Source: Burkholderiales bacterium RIFCSPLOWO2_12_FULL_61_40 (lineage in GTDB: Bacteria > Pseudomonadota > Gammaproteobacteria > Burkholderiales > Burkholderiaceae_C). From it: a stretch of DNA of 52,780 nt. This document shows, in pieces, positions 26,268-35,714 of the stretch (positions are counted from its first letter, which is position 1; each line of letters begins with the position of its first letter). Below the pieces are notes generated by a model. It saw only the letters and a program-made list of their open reading frames with translations. It did not search any database and had not been told where the DNA came from. The translations under genes and the position numbers were made by a program. The stretch spans positions 58,925-111,704 of the forward strand of contig MESI01000078.1 of the NCBI GenBank assembly GCA_001770935.1. Reading direction: 5' to 3'.

Positions 26268-29111
26268 ATGGGCAGTATGAAAAATGTACCCGCAGCAGAG
26301 TCGGCCAAGCGCGCACGAGACAACGAACGCCCCTTAGTGGAAGATATACGCCTTCTGGGTCGCATTCTGGGTGACGTCATCCGGGAGCAAGAGGGCGTTG
26401 AAGCATTCGAGTTGATCGAGAAAATTCGCACCCTGTCGGTTGCATTTCGCCGCGATGCCGACCATGAAGCGGACCGGGCGCTGAAAAAGCTGCTCAAGGG
26501 TCTGACGGGGGACCAGACCGTCAGCGTCATTCGCGCATTCACCTATTTCAGCCATCTGGCCAATCTGGCCGAGGACCGGCACCATATCCGTCGCCGCGCC
26601 GTCCACGAGCGCGCCGGTGACACGCAAGAAGGCAGCATTGATGTCGCCATGTCGCGCCTGCGCTGGGCAGGTATTTCGCCCAAGACCATCGCCAGCACCT
26701 TCGCGCAAAGCTACGTCTCCCCAGTCCTGACCGCGCACCCCACCGAAGTGCAGCGCAAGAGCATCCTGGACGCCGAGCGGGACATTGCCCAACTGCTGAC
26801 CGCGCGCGACGAGATCAAAATGCGTGCCGCCAGCTTTGACAGCAAAAAAGATGCATTGACCCCCCGCGAACTGGGCGCGAACGAAGCCCAGATGCGGGCC
26901 CGCGTCATGCAGCTGTGGCAGACCCGTTTGCTGCGCTACAGCAAGCTGACGGTGGCCGATGAGATCGAGAATGCGCTGAGCTACTACGAATCCACCTTTT
27001 TGCGTGAAATCCCCAAGCTGTACGCCGCCCTGGAACAGATGCTGGGCGACCAACCGGTGCACAGCTTCCTGCGCATGGGCCAGTGGATTGGCGGTGACCG
27101 GGACGGCAACCCCAACGTCAGCGCCCAAACCCTGGAATACGCACTACGCCGCCAGGCCGAAGTAGCGCTGCGCCACTATTTGACCGAGGTGCACTACCTG
27201 GGGGGAGAACTCTCCATTTCCGCCATGCTGGCCGACTGCACCCCGGAGATGAAGGCCCTGGCCGAAAGCTCTCCCGACCAGAACGCCCACCGCATGGACG
27301 AACCCTACCGACGCGCACTGACCGGCGTCTACGCCCGCCTGGCAGCCACCCTGAAGGGTTTAACCGGCACCGATGCGGCGCGCCATGCCGTAGCACCACA
27401 AAACCCCTATGTACACGCCGAGGACTTTGTCGCCGAGTTGCGCACCATTGAAGCGTCCCTGAAAGCCCACCACGCCGCAGCGCTGGTCCCCCAGCGGCTG
27501 CGCCCCCTTATCCGGGCCGTCGAGGTGTTTGGTTTCCATCTGGCCACCGTGGATTTGCGCCAAAGCTCCGACAAACACGAGGAAGTGGTGGCCGAACTGC
27601 TGGCGACCGCTCGCATCGAACCCAACTACAGCAGCCTGGACGAAATGGCCAAGCGCCATTTGCTGCTGAGACTGCTCAACGATGCCCGTGCGCTGCAGGT
27701 GCATGGCGCCCACTACTCAGCCCACACGCAGGGCGAATTGGCCATCTTTACGATGGCCAAGGTCATGCGCGAACGCTTTGGCGCACACGCCATCCGCCAC
27801 TACATCATCAGCCACACCGAGACCGTCAGCGATTTGCTGGAGGTCTTGCTGCTCCAAAAAGAAGTGGGCTTGATGGTGGGCACGCTGGACGCCCAGGCCA
27901 CCTGTGACCTGATCGTGGTGCCCCTGTTTGAAACCATCGAAGACCTGCGCAATGCCGCCCCCATCATGCGCGACTTTTACGCGCTGCCGGGCGTGGCCGC
28001 TTTGGTCGCCCGCAGCGGTGGCGAGCAGGACATCATGCTGGGCTATTCGGACAGCAACAAGGACGGCGGCATTTTCACCAGCAACTGGGAGCTGTACCGC
28101 GCCGAGATTGCGCTGGTTGAGTTCTTCGACCAGATCAACCTGGACAGCATGGGCGCCACCCCCATCAAGTTGCGCATGTTCCATGGCCGAGGCGGCACGG
28201 TGGGACGCGGCGGCGGCCCCAGCTACCAGGCCATTTTGGCGCAGCCCCCCGGCACGGTACGTGGTCAGATTCGCCTGACCGAGCAGGGTGAAGTCATTGG
28301 CTCCAAATATGCCAACCCCGAAATCGGCCGACGCAACCTGGAAACTCTGGTGGCGGCCACGCTGGAAGCCACCCTGTTGCAGCCCACCAAGTCCGCCACC
28401 AAGGCCTTTTTGGACACCGCCGCCGAGTTGTCCCAAAACAGCATGGCCGCCTACCGGGCCCTGGTCTATGACACTCCGGGCTTTACCGAGTATTTCTTCA
28501 GTTCCACACCCATTCGGGAAATCGCCGAACTCAATATCGGATCGCGCCCGGCCTCACGCAAGGCCTCGCAAAAAATTGAAGACCTGCGGGCCATCCCCTG
28601 GGGTTTTAGCTGGGGCCAATGCCGCCTGACGCTGCCAGGCTGGTTTGGCTTTGGTTCTGCCGTGCACAACTTCATCCATGCAGGGGCACCTGACACGGTG
28701 AAAGAGCGCACCGCCCTACTGCAGAAGATGTACAAACAATGGCCGTTCTTCCGCACCCTGCTCTCCAACATGGACATGGTGATGGCCAAGAGCGACCTGG
28801 CGCTGGCCTCGCGCTATTCCGAGCTGGTGAGCGACGCCCGTTTGCGCAAGAAAATTTTTACAGCGATTGAAGCCGAATGGCATGGCACGGCGCAGGCCCT
28901 GGCGACCATCACCGGTGAAAAGAACCGGTTGGCGAACAATGCGGCGCTGCAACGTTCTATTCGCCACCGCTTCCCCTACATCGACCCCCTGCACCATTTG
29001 CAGGTGGAGCTGGTACGGCGCTACCGCGCAGGCAAGGCCGATGAACGGGTGCAGCGAGGGATTCACATCTCGATCAACGGCATCGCCGCCGGACTGCGCA
29101 ATACCGGTTAA
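26268..29111 (+). CDS. ppc: Phosphoenolpyruvate carboxylase
   Basis: Anaplerotic enzyme making oxaloacetate from PEP and bicarbonate. About 947 aa from the ATG at 26268; ATG 26277 is equally possible and neither has a clear ribosome site. Conserved segments: [14 protein letters not shown] (catalytic His), [22 protein letters not shown], and [19 protein letters not shown], with the conserved C-terminal [11 protein letters not shown] ending (Gly terminus). Full length for the bacterial family. It interrupts the algR-hemC neighbourhood seen in Pseudomonas. Confidence 0.97.
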   Translation: MGSMKNVPAAESAKRARDNERPLVEDIRLLGRILGDVIREQEGVEAFELIEKIRTLSVAFRRDADHEADRALKKLLKGLTGDQTVSVIRAFTYFSHLANLAEDRHHIRRRAVHERAGDTQEGSIDVAMSRLRWAGISPKTIASTFAQSYVSPVLTAHPTEVQRKSILDAERDIAQLLTARDEIKMRAASFDSKKDALTPRELGANEAQMRARVMQLWQTRLLRYSKLTVADEIENALSYYESTFLREIPKLYAALEQMLGDQPVHSFLRMGQWIGGDRDGNPNVSAQTLEYALRRQAEVALRHYLTEVHYLGGELSISAMLADCTPEMKALAESSPDQNAHRMDEPYRRALTGVYARLAATLKGLTGTDAARHAVAPQNPYVHAEDFVAELRTIEASLKAHHAAALVPQRLRPLIRAVEVFGFHLATVDLRQSSDKHEEVVAELLATARIEPNYSSLDEMAKRHLLLRLLNDARALQVHGAHYSAHTQGELAIFTMAKVMRERFGAHAIRHYIISHTETVSDLLEVLLLQKEVGLMVGTLDAQATCDLIVVPLFETIEDLRNAAPIMRDFYALPGVAALVARSGGEQDIMLGYSDSNKDGGIFTSNWELYRAEIALVEFFDQINLDSMGATPIKLRMFHGRGGTVGRGGGPSYQAILAQPPGTVRGQIRLTEQGEVIGSKYANPEIGRRNLETLVAATLEATLLQPTKSATKAFLDTAAELSQNSMAAYRALVYDTPGFTEYFFSSTPIREIAELNIGSRPASRKASQKIEDLRAIPWGFSWGQCRLTLPGWFGFGSAVHNFIHAGAPDTVKERTALLQKMYKQWPFFRTLLSNMDMVMAKSDLALASRYSELVSDARLRKKIFTAIEAEWHGTAQALATITGEKNRLANNAALQRSIRHRFPYIDPLHHLQVELVRRYRAGKADERVQRGIHISINGIAAGLRNTG

Positions 29112-29123
29112 GCGGCACCAGTG

Positions 29124-29145
29124 AAGCCGCCCGAGGGGGCTGCTT
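29124..29145. terminator. Hairpin between convergent ppc and algR
   Basis: AAGCCGCCC pairs with GGGCTGCTT (8 of 9 bp, small loop). It starts 13 bp after the ppc stop and overlaps the algR stop codon. No good T tract follows on either strand, so termination may be weak. Confidence 0.5.
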
Positions 29146-29911
29146 AGCGCAGCACCAACTCCCGGACGGCGGCCAGTTGGCGGCGCGAGACCGCCAACAG
29201 TTCGTCCACGCCGTGCAGGCGAACGGCCCAGCCTTCGCCCTCTTCCACGTCGTAGTGTTTTTCCAACGCCTGCACACAACGCCGCGCGATCAGCGCATTG
29301 CGGTGGATGCGCATGTAGCGATCCCCGTATTTTTCCTCCAGCTCGTTGAGGGATCCGTCCAGGATGTAGCTGCGCGCAGCGGTCCGCACGGTCACGTATT
29401 TCAGCTCTGCCTTGAAATAGACCACCTGGTGCAGAGGCACCCTCTCGGTGCGCCCCCGCTCCTGAATGATGAGCACGTCTTGCGACTCTGCGGCACGCTG
29501 TCCACCGGCTTGCGCCTGCAAAAAACGCTCCGCCTTTTGCAAAGCGGCTTGCAGCCGCTCCAGACGCACCGGTTTGGTCAGGTAGTCCACCGCCTCCAGC
29601 TCAAACGCCTGCACCGCATGCTCCGCATGGGCGGTTACAAAGATCAAGGCAGGAGGATGGGCCAGGGATTGCAGCGACCGCGCCAGCGCCATGCCATCGG
29701 CACCGGGCATGTGGATATCCACCAGGGCCACATCGAGCCGCTGCCTTTGCAGCTGCTCCATGGCCTGCACCGCGTTGGACGCTTCCGCCTCCAAACTAGC
29801 GCTGGGCGCAGTGCAGTCGGCCAGGAGCGTGCGCATACGCAGCCGCGCCAGTGGCTCATCATCCACCACCAGTGCACGCAATAAGACGCCAGAAGCTGGC
29901 AAGCTGGTCAT
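29144..29911 (-). CDS. algR: LytTR-type response regulator, AlgR-like
   Basis: 255 aa from the ATG at 29911 with GGAGGT 7 nt upstream. Receiver domain at about 12-125: acidic pair DDE (17-19), phospho-acceptor Asp65 (ALVDIHMPGADG), Thr in FVTAHAEHA and Lys in DYLTKPV. LytTR DNA-binding domain at about 155-255 (HQVVYFKAELKYVTVRT, YMRIHRNALI). It overlaps the kinase gene by ATGA. In Pseudomonas AlgR controls alginate and type IV pili genes; targets here are unknown. Confidence 0.85.
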   Translation of the reverse strand: MTSLPASGVLLRALVVDDEPLARLRMRTLLADCTAPSASLEAEASNAVQAMEQLQRQRLDVALVDIHMPGADGMALARSLQSLAHPPALIFVTAHAEHAVQAFELEAVDYLTKPVRLERLQAALQKAERFLQAQAGGQRAAESQDVLIIQERGRTERVPLHQVVYFKAELKYVTVRTAARSYILDGSLNELEEKYGDRYMRIHRNALIARRCVQALEKHYDVEEGEGWAVRLHGVDELLAVSRRQLAAVRELVLR

Positions 29912-30945
29912 AAAGGCACCTCCATGCGAACCTGGTATACCCCATTTTTCAACCCGCTGCGAAATTGGCCCTGCACGTCGTGCAGCAAGCCCAGGCGGTC
30001 CCGCACATTGCGCAAAGCCACGCCCTGGCCCCGTGCGCCCTGCCCGGCAGGCACCGTGTTCGTCACCTTGATCACCACCACCGAACCTCGGCGCTCGGTA
30101 GATACCTTGATATCCGCACCGGTGGCACTGGGCTCCACCCCATGGAGCACTGCATTCTCCACCAGGGGTTGCAGCAGCAGCGGCGGCAATTTGGCCCCGT
30201 TGCCTGCGGGGTCCAGCACCCATTGCACCCGCAAACGCTCGCCAAAGCGCACCTGTTCAATCGCCATATAGCGCCGGGCCAGCGCAATTTCATCGGCCAA
30301 GGTGACCGAGTCGCTGCTCTCCATCAGGGCGTGGCGAAACAGATCACTCAAATCCTCCAGCAGCATCTCGGCCTTGGCGGGCTCCGCACGCACCAGCGCG
30401 ATTGCGCTATTGAGGGTATTGAACAGAAAGTGCGGCCGTATGCGCGACTGCAACTCCGTCAGGCGCGCCGTGGTGTCGGCGGGCATGCGCCCTTTGGCCC
30501 GCATGACCAAACCAGCAACCAGCAGCGCCGACAACAAAGCCCCCGCGCTGGCGCTGGCGACCCAGGGCGGCGACTCCAGCAGGCCCGCCATGGCCAATAC
30601 CCAGCAACCATACAGCCCCGCAACAGCACCCAGCGCCACGGCCACTGCGTATTGCAACGCAGGCACGGCCTTGGCCAGCAAACGTTTGGCGACGCAGGCC
30701 GTCAGCAGCCATGCCACGGTCGCGGGCAAAGCCCCGCCAGTCACCAGGGACACGCGGGTGACCCAGTCCATCAAACTGGCCGCCGCAAACATCACCACCA
30801 CGCCCACCGCCAGCTCCACGAACAGCACCGCGCGCAACACCACACCCATCTGGCAGGCGTCAAACACCAAGGCTGGCGTCGCCGATTCGGACCCCGGCGC
30901 GGGGCTGCTTTCCTGGAACGCCGATAATATTTGGGTATCTTTCAT
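29908..30945 (-). CDS. algZ: LytS/AlgZ-type sensor histidine kinase
   Basis: 345 aa. Four to five hydrophobic segments between residues ~35 and 148 form a membrane sensor without a large periplasmic loop. His172 in RIRPHFLFNTLNSAIALV is the phosphorylated residue of the His_kinase family. The ATPase has an N-box (QPLVENAVLHGVEP) and a G-box (GQGVALRNVRDRLGLLH). It is coupled to algR by a 4-bp overlap and divergent from argH, the same neighbours as algZ/fimS in Pseudomonas. The signal is unknown. Confidence 0.85.
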   Translation of the reverse strand: MKDTQILSAFQESSPAPGSESATPALVFDACQMGVVLRAVLFVELAVGVVVMFAAASLMDWVTRVSLVTGGALPATVAWLLTACVAKRLLAKAVPALQYAVAVALGAVAGLYGCWVLAMAGLLESPPWVASASAGALLSALLVAGLVMRAKGRMPADTTARLTELQSRIRPHFLFNTLNSAIALVRAEPAKAEMLLEDLSDLFRHALMESSDSVTLADEIALARRYMAIEQVRFGERLRVQWVLDPAGNGAKLPPLLLQPLVENAVLHGVEPSATGADIKVSTERRGSVVVIKVTNTVPAGQGARGQGVALRNVRDRLGLLHDVQGQFRSGLKNGVYQVRMEVPL

Positions 30946-30983
30946 GAATCCGCATTTTGACTCCTTTATCTGAGCCGCTTTCC

Positions 30984-32435
30984 ATGTCCCAAAACCAATT
31001 CGACAAAAAATCCGAGGCGTGGTCTGCGCTGTTTTCCGAACCCATGAGCGACCTGGTCAAACGCTATACCTCCAGCGTATTTTTTGACAAACGCCTGTGG
31101 CAGGCCGACATCACCGGTTCACTGGCCCATGCGGACATGCTGGCGGTCCAGGGCATCATCAGCGCGCAAGACCATGCGGCCATCCAGGGTGGCATGGCGC
31201 AAATCTGGTCCCAAATCGAGTCCGGTGCGTTCGAGTGGAAACTGGACCTGGAAGACGTGCACCTCAACATCGAAGCCCGCCTGACCCAGTTAGTGGGCGA
31301 CGCCGGCAAACGCCTGCACACCGGGCGCTCTAGAAACGACCAGGTCGCCACCGATGTGCGCCTGTGGCTGCGCGGCGAGATTGATCTGATTGGCGGCCTG
31401 CTGACCGACCTGCAAAAAGCGCTGCTGGACGTGGCCGAGAAGAATGTCGACGTCATCCTGCCCGGCTTCACCCACCTGCAGGTGGCCCAGCCCATCAGCT
31501 TTGGCCACCACATGCTGGCCTATGTGGAAATGTTCAGCCGCGACGCCGAACGCATGGTCGACGTGCGCCGCCGCACCAACCGCCTGCCCCTGGGCGCTGC
31601 AGCCCTGGCGGGCACCAGCTACCCGCTGGACCGCGAACGCGTGGCGACCACCCTGGGTATGGTCGACGAACAAGGCCAGCCCCAGGTCTGCCAGAACAGC
31701 CTGGACGCCGTGAGCGACCGCGACTTCGCCATCGAATTCACCGCGGCCGCCAGCTTGTGCATGGTGCACATCAGCCGTTTCAGCGAAGAACTGATTTTGT
31801 GGATGAGCCAGAACTTTGGTTTTGTGCAGATTTCCGACCGCTTCACCACCGGCAGTTCCATCATGCCGCAGAAGAAAAACCCCGACGTGCCCGAGCTGGC
31901 GCGCGGCAAGACCGGCCGCGTGGTCGGCCACCTGATGGGCCTGATCACGCTGATGAAAGGCCAACCCCTGGCCTACAACAAGGACAACCAGGAAGACAAG
32001 GAGCCGCTGTTCGACACCGTGGACACGCTCAAGGACACACTGCGCATTTTTGCCGAAATGGTGGGCGGACAACTCAACCCCGCCACCGGGGTGAAGGAAG
32101 GCGGCATCAGCGTCAAGCCCGAAGCCATGGAGCGTGCCGCGCTCAAGGGCTACGCCACCGCCACCGATCTGGCCGACTACCTGGTCAAAAAGGGCCTGCC
32201 CTTCCGCGACGCCCATGAGACCGTAGCACACGCCGTGAAGGCGGCGATCTCGCACCAGGTGGACTTGTCGGAGCTGCCGCTGGCGGTCTTGAAAGAGTTC
32301 AACCCGAACATCGAGAAAGACGTGTACGAGGTGCTGAGTCTGCGCGGCTCGCTCAATGCGCGGAATATTCTGGGCGGCACGGCGCCCATGCAGGTACACC
32401 TACAGATTGCACGGCACCGGGCACGCTTGGGCTGA
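30984..32435 (+). CDS. argH: Argininosuccinate lyase
   Basis: Last step of arginine synthesis: argininosuccinate to arginine and fumarate. 483 aa from the ATG at 30984 ([20 protein letters not shown]). The fumarase/aspartase signature [12 protein letters not shown] is intact, with [13 protein letters not shown] and [15 protein letters not shown]. Its start is 38 bp from algZ on the opposite strand. The next plus-strand gene starts 166 bp later, after a repeat copy. Confidence 0.97.
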   Translation: MSQNQFDKKSEAWSALFSEPMSDLVKRYTSSVFFDKRLWQADITGSLAHADMLAVQGIISAQDHAAIQGGMAQIWSQIESGAFEWKLDLEDVHLNIEARLTQLVGDAGKRLHTGRSRNDQVATDVRLWLRGEIDLIGGLLTDLQKALLDVAEKNVDVILPGFTHLQVAQPISFGHHMLAYVEMFSRDAERMVDVRRRTNRLPLGAAALAGTSYPLDRERVATTLGMVDEQGQPQVCQNSLDAVSDRDFAIEFTAAASLCMVHISRFSEELILWMSQNFGFVQISDRFTTGSSIMPQKKNPDVPELARGKTGRVVGHLMGLITLMKGQPLAYNKDNQEDKEPLFDTVDTLKDTLRIFAEMVGGQLNPATGVKEGGISVKPEAMERAALKGYATATDLADYLVKKGLPFRDAHETVAHAVKAAISHQVDLSELPLAVLKEFNPNIEKDVYEVLSLRGSLNARNILGGTAPMQVHLQIARHRARLG

Positions 32436-32451
32436 TTGAGCTTCTCCACAC

Positions 32452-32497
32452 GCTATTAATTTGATAGCTTCCTGCACATATTCGGCGTGGGCTGCAG
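32452..32497 (-). repeat. Dispersed repeat, copy 5 (argH 3' flank)
   Basis: Read on the plus strand: GCTATTAATTTGATAGCTTC, then CTGCACATATTCGGCGTGGG and CTGCAGG. It carries the GCTAT-AATT-ATAGC inner dyad and the CAGCCC end (complement). It lies 16 bp after the argH stop. Confidence 0.65.
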
Positions 32498-32601
32498 GCC
32501 AATTTAACTCACAAAACCCGCATTCAAACGCGCCAGGGGATGGATTTCCAGATTTTGACAACGCGCAAAGACCCTGAATCCACCGGCGTGATGATGCGCC
32601 C

Positions 32602-32934
32602 ATGCAAGGCGAGGCCACACTCTACGACACGCTGGAAGTCAGCCCCCGGGCCTGCCCGCAGGTCATTCGGGCGGCTTACCGCAGCTTGGCCCAAAGCCAC
32701 CATCCTGACAAGCAAGCGGGCAGCGATGCCGCCAGTGAGCGGCAGGCACGGATCAACCACGCCTACACGGTTCTGTCGGACCCCGCCCAACGCCAGCGCT
32801 ATGACCAGGCGATTGGGGTTCGGGAAGGTTTTGCAGAGCGCCGTGGCGCCACCGCAGGACAAGCGCAGGGGCAATGCACTGGTGCAGCCCGGCGACAGGG
32901 GCTGCGACCTTTTGCTTTTCGACCTTTGGTGTAG
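32602..32934 (+). CDS. Small J-domain (DnaJ-like) protein
   Basis: 110 aa, essentially a bare J domain at about residues 6-70. The HPD motif is at 34-36 (SHHPDKQAG), preceded by AAYRSLAQ and followed by INHAYTVLSDPAQRQRYDQA. There is no G/F region, zinc finger or C-terminal substrate-binding domain, so it is a type III co-chaperone that would recruit DnaK to a specific partner. The last ~30 residues look unstructured. No clear ribosome site. Confidence 0.88.
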   Translation: MQGEATLYDTLEVSPRACPQVIRAAYRSLAQSHHPDKQAGSDAASERQARINHAYTVLSDPAQRQRYDQAIGVREGFAERRGATAGQAQGQCTGAARRQGLRPFAFRPLV

Positions 32935-32944
32935 AACGGATACG

Positions 32945-32960
32945 GCCTTCGAGCGAAGGC
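32945..32960. terminator. Short hairpin between convergent J-domain and RcnB/CigR-like genes
   Basis: GCCTTC-GAGC-GAAGGC, a perfect 6-bp stem with a tetraloop, followed on the plus strand by GTTT. It lies 10 bp after the J-domain stop and 13 bp after the end of the opposite gene. A weak terminator at best. Confidence 0.4.
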
Positions 32961-32972
32961 GTTTGGCCAGCG

Positions 32973-33458
32973 CTAAAGCTTCATCAGGTCTTCAATGGCG
33001 TCCACCACCATGCTGGTGCCAATGGCGATGAGCAAAATGTCGTTGGCCGCACGCACATAGCGGTATCCGGCGGGCGGCACCCCAAGCTTTAGCACCACGG
33101 CTTGCGGAACCGGATACAGCACCACCGTGCTGGGCAGCGGCTGGCCTAGCGCCCACTTCTTGGCTTGCCCGGGTGGCATGCAACCGTTGTTCTTCTTGGC
33201 CAGCCCGGGAGGGCAATTTTTGGAAGAGTACTTGGTGCCATAGTAGTTCTGCACCTGCTGACGTTGCTGCTCGCCAAAATAGGCCCCCATACGGACCTCT
33301 GCGCTCGCCCTGCCATCGCTGGCATGTTCTTCCTGTTGTTTGTGCTTGCCCCCCTGACCCGCCCACTCGGGCTTGCCCGCGAACGAGGTGCCGCAGGCGA
33401 GAAACGCCGCCAGGAATAAAGGCAAGATGCGTTGAAGCGGAGAAAACATAGACTTCAT
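32973..33458 (-). CDS. Secreted RcnB/CigR-like protein
   Basis: About 161 aa from the ATG at 33458 (33449 also possible). A signal peptide ends near TSFAGKPEW. A charged, Gln/Lys-rich middle follows, then NCPPGLAKKNNGCMPPGQAKKW, whose PPGLAKK/PPGQAKK repeats are typical of RcnB-related proteins. The C-terminus GYRYVRAANDILLIAIGTSM has a short hydrophobic segment and matches the RcnB/CigR pattern. Periplasmic or membrane-associated; relatives include a nickel/cobalt homeostasis factor and an anti-virulence regulator, but neither role can be assigned here. Confidence 0.75.
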   Translation of the reverse strand: MKSMFSPLQRILPLFLAAFLACGTSFAGKPEWAGQGGKHKQQEEHASDGRASAEVRMGAYFGEQQRQQVQNYYGTKYSSKNCPPGLAKKNNGCMPPGQAKKWALGQPLPSTVVLYPVPQAVVLKLGVPPAGYRYVRAANDILLIAIGTSMVVDAIEDLMKL

Positions 33459-33530
33459 AGTGGGACCGTGGTTGGAGTTAACTGCAGGCGATTGTCCATA
33501 CATCAGAAAGGAAGGCAGGAAGCCAGGCCT

Positions 33531-34199
33531 TTACTTCTTACCTCCACCTCCACCACCCCCGCCGCCGCCACCGCCTCCATTGCCACCATGCCCGCCCCCG
33601 CTGCTGCCACCGCTTGCGCCATGGCCGCTATTGGAATGGGGCTCGCCAGATTTGCCCGACGCATGGGCGTTGGACACATGTTCGGTTTTTGCCGCCGCCT
33701 TACCGGTTTTGGAGGCACTGACCAGGGCACCCAGTTTGACCCCCATGCGGTTGGCGATCTGGCCCCAGCCCAATCCGTCCTGGCGCTGCGCCAGGATGCC
33801 AGCCAGGGTGGCCGATCCGGTCGGCGTGCTGATGGCGCCACCGTTCAATGCCGCAGCGAGTTGGGCCGGTGTCGGGTTGCTAATGCCCAGCTTGTCCAAT
33901 TCCGCTTGGGCCAGGGACAGGGCAATGTTGATATTGCCGTAGCCCAGTTTGCCCGTGGCGGGCGTAAACGTGGCAGACGGTGCGCCAGGGTTCTGGCCAT
34001 CGGGGCTCGCGACCAGCGTGATGCGTGTCCCGTCCCGCAGCCCGGTCACCAAGGAGTCGGCGTTCCTGGATGAACCCGCCAAGCCCACGTACTGGCTTAT
34101 CAACTGGGTGTCTGCCGTCGATTGCGAGAGGGCACTCGCACTCGCCAGCAACAAGACACCCACCACGGCCAGCGATTTCACCTTTTGACTGAGCAACAT
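33531..34199 (-). CDS. Unrecognised exported protein with poly-glycine C-terminus
   Basis: 222 aa; the ATG at 34199 has AAGGAG 6 nt upstream. Signal peptide VKSLAVVGVLLLASASALSQ. The middle ~120 residues look folded, with two possible helical segments (GNINIALSLAQAELDKLGIS and ILAQRQDGLGWGQIANRMGV). From about residue 165 it becomes Ser/His/Gly/Lys-rich and ends in 13 consecutive glycines followed by KK. The family is not recognised. It is next to the RcnB/CigR-like gene (72 bp), same strand, so they could share a transcript. The tail could be cell-surface, metal-binding (His) or RNA/polymer-binding; none is shown. Confidence 0.75.
   Translation of the reverse strand: MLLSQKVKSLAVVGVLLLASASALSQSTADTQLISQYVGLAGSSRNADSLVTGLRDGTRITLVASPDGQNPGAPSATFTPATGKLGYGNINIALSLAQAELDKLGISNPTPAQLAAALNGGAISTPTGSATLAGILAQRQDGLGWGQIANRMGVKLGALVSASKTGKAAAKTEHVSNAHASGKSGEPHSNSGHGASGGSSGGGHGGNGGGGGGGGGGGGGKK
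33540..33578 (-). repeat. Poly-glycine codon tract
   Basis: Thirteen GGN codons in a row, with a mixture of GGT, GGA, GGC and GGG. Because third bases vary, the amino-acid run is conserved while the DNA is only partly repetitive, which argues for selection on protein sequence more than simple slippage. Confidence 0.8.
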
Positions 34200-34405
34200 A
34201 GCGACTCCTTTAATTGTCAGGCGGATGGATATACGCCACCACTTCATTTTGAGCCAGAAACCCGGAGAACAACACGCCCACGGGAGGTGTTGCAATCGCT
34301 TACACATCCGGTCGAATTCCCTGACAGATTCGCAGGCGCTATGCTCACCCTTCAGAGGCCGCAAACCCAAGCAGGTGCGGCACATAGGACCCGGAGACAA
34401 AAAAC

Positions 34406-35686
34406 ATGCACATCTTGATTCTTGGCAGTGGTGTCATCGGCACCACCACCGCGTATTACCTCGCCCGCGCTGGCCACCAGGTGACGGTGGTGGACCGCCA
34501 GCCCGGCCCGGCGCTGGAAACCAGTTACGCCAATGCGGGAGAGGTATCGCCGGGCTACTCGGCGCCCTGGGCTGGCCCCGGCGTGCCCATGAAAGCCATC
34601 CAATGGATGCTGATGCACCACAGCCCGCTGGTGATCTGGCCGATGCGCGACATGGCCATGTGGCGCTGGGGCGCCATGATGCTGCGCAACTGCACCGAAG
34701 CGCGTTACCGCACCAACAAAGGCCGCATGGTGCGCCTGGCCGAGTACAGCCGCGACTGCCTGGTGGCGCTGCGTGCCGACACCGGCATCCAGTACGACAA
34801 CCGCGCGCAGGGCACGGTGCAGCTCTTTCGCACCCAGAAGCAGCTCGACGGCATTGGCAAGGACATCGACATCCTCAAGGGCTACGGCGTGCCTTTTGAG
34901 GTGCTCGACCGCGATGGCTACTGCCGGTACGAGCCGGCGCTGGCATGGGTGAAAGAAAAATTTGTGGGGGCGCTGCGCCTGCCGGGCGATGAAACCGGCG
35001 ACTGCTTCAAGTTCACCAACACCATCGCCAAGATGGCCACTGACCTGGGCGTGAAATTCCGTTTTGACACCACGATTGACGGCCTCAACCATGCGGGCGG
35101 CCAAATCACCGGTGTGCGCACCAGCGCAGGCACCCTGACTGCCGATGCCTACCTGGTGGCGCTGGGCAGCTACTCGCCGCAACTCGTCCGCCCCCTGGGC
35201 ATTGACCTGCCGGTCTACCCCGTCAAAGGCTACTCCATCACCGTGCCCATCACCGACGCCAAGTTCGCACCGGAATCCACCATCATGGACGAAACCCACA
35301 AGGTCGCGGTCACGCGCCTGGGCGACCGCATCCGGGTGGGTGGCACAGCCGAGCTGGCTGGCTTCAGCCTCAAGCTGCGGGAAGCGCGCCAATCCACCCT
35401 GAACCATGTGGTCACCGACCTCTTTCCCAAAGGCGGCGATGTCTCCAAGGCCGAATTCTGGTGCGGCCTGCGGCCCATGACGCCGGATGGCACCCCCATC
35501 CTCGGTGGCACGCACTTGCCCAACCTGTACCTCTCCACCGGCCATGGCACGCTGGGCTGGACCATGGCGGCGGGCACCGGACGCGCGATGGCCGACCTGA
35601 TCTCCGGCCGCACACCGGACATCAGCATGGAAGGGTTAACGGTGGAGCGTTACCGCCCAGGCCACTTCGACACCACACGCAGCTAA
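34406..35686 (+). CDS. dadA: D-amino acid dehydrogenase small subunit
   Basis: FAD enzyme that oxidises D-amino acids (typically D-alanine) to 2-oxo acids and passes electrons to the respiratory chain. 426 aa, normal length. Rossmann FAD site at residues 1-32 ([16 protein letters not shown]). The [13 protein letters not shown] segment and the C-terminal [14 protein letters not shown] and [16 protein letters not shown] motifs are typical. GGAG lies 9 nt before the ATG. The CorA-like gene follows 28 bp later, probably on the same transcript; no alanine racemase is in the window. Confidence 0.94.
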   Translation: MHILILGSGVIGTTTAYYLARAGHQVTVVDRQPGPALETSYANAGEVSPGYSAPWAGPGVPMKAIQWMLMHHSPLVIWPMRDMAMWRWGAMMLRNCTEARYRTNKGRMVRLAEYSRDCLVALRADTGIQYDNRAQGTVQLFRTQKQLDGIGKDIDILKGYGVPFEVLDRDGYCRYEPALAWVKEKFVGALRLPGDETGDCFKFTNTIAKMATDLGVKFRFDTTIDGLNHAGGQITGVRTSAGTLTADAYLVALGSYSPQLVRPLGIDLPVYPVKGYSITVPITDAKFAPESTIMDETHKVAVTRLGDRIRVGGTAELAGFSLKLREARQSTLNHVVTDLFPKGGDVSKAEFWCGLRPMTPDGTPILGGTHLPNLYLSTGHGTLGWTMAAGTGRAMADLISGRTPDISMEGLTVERYRPGHFDTTRS

Positions 35687-35714
35687 CGCGCACCCAAACT
35701 GCAAGGGGGGACCT

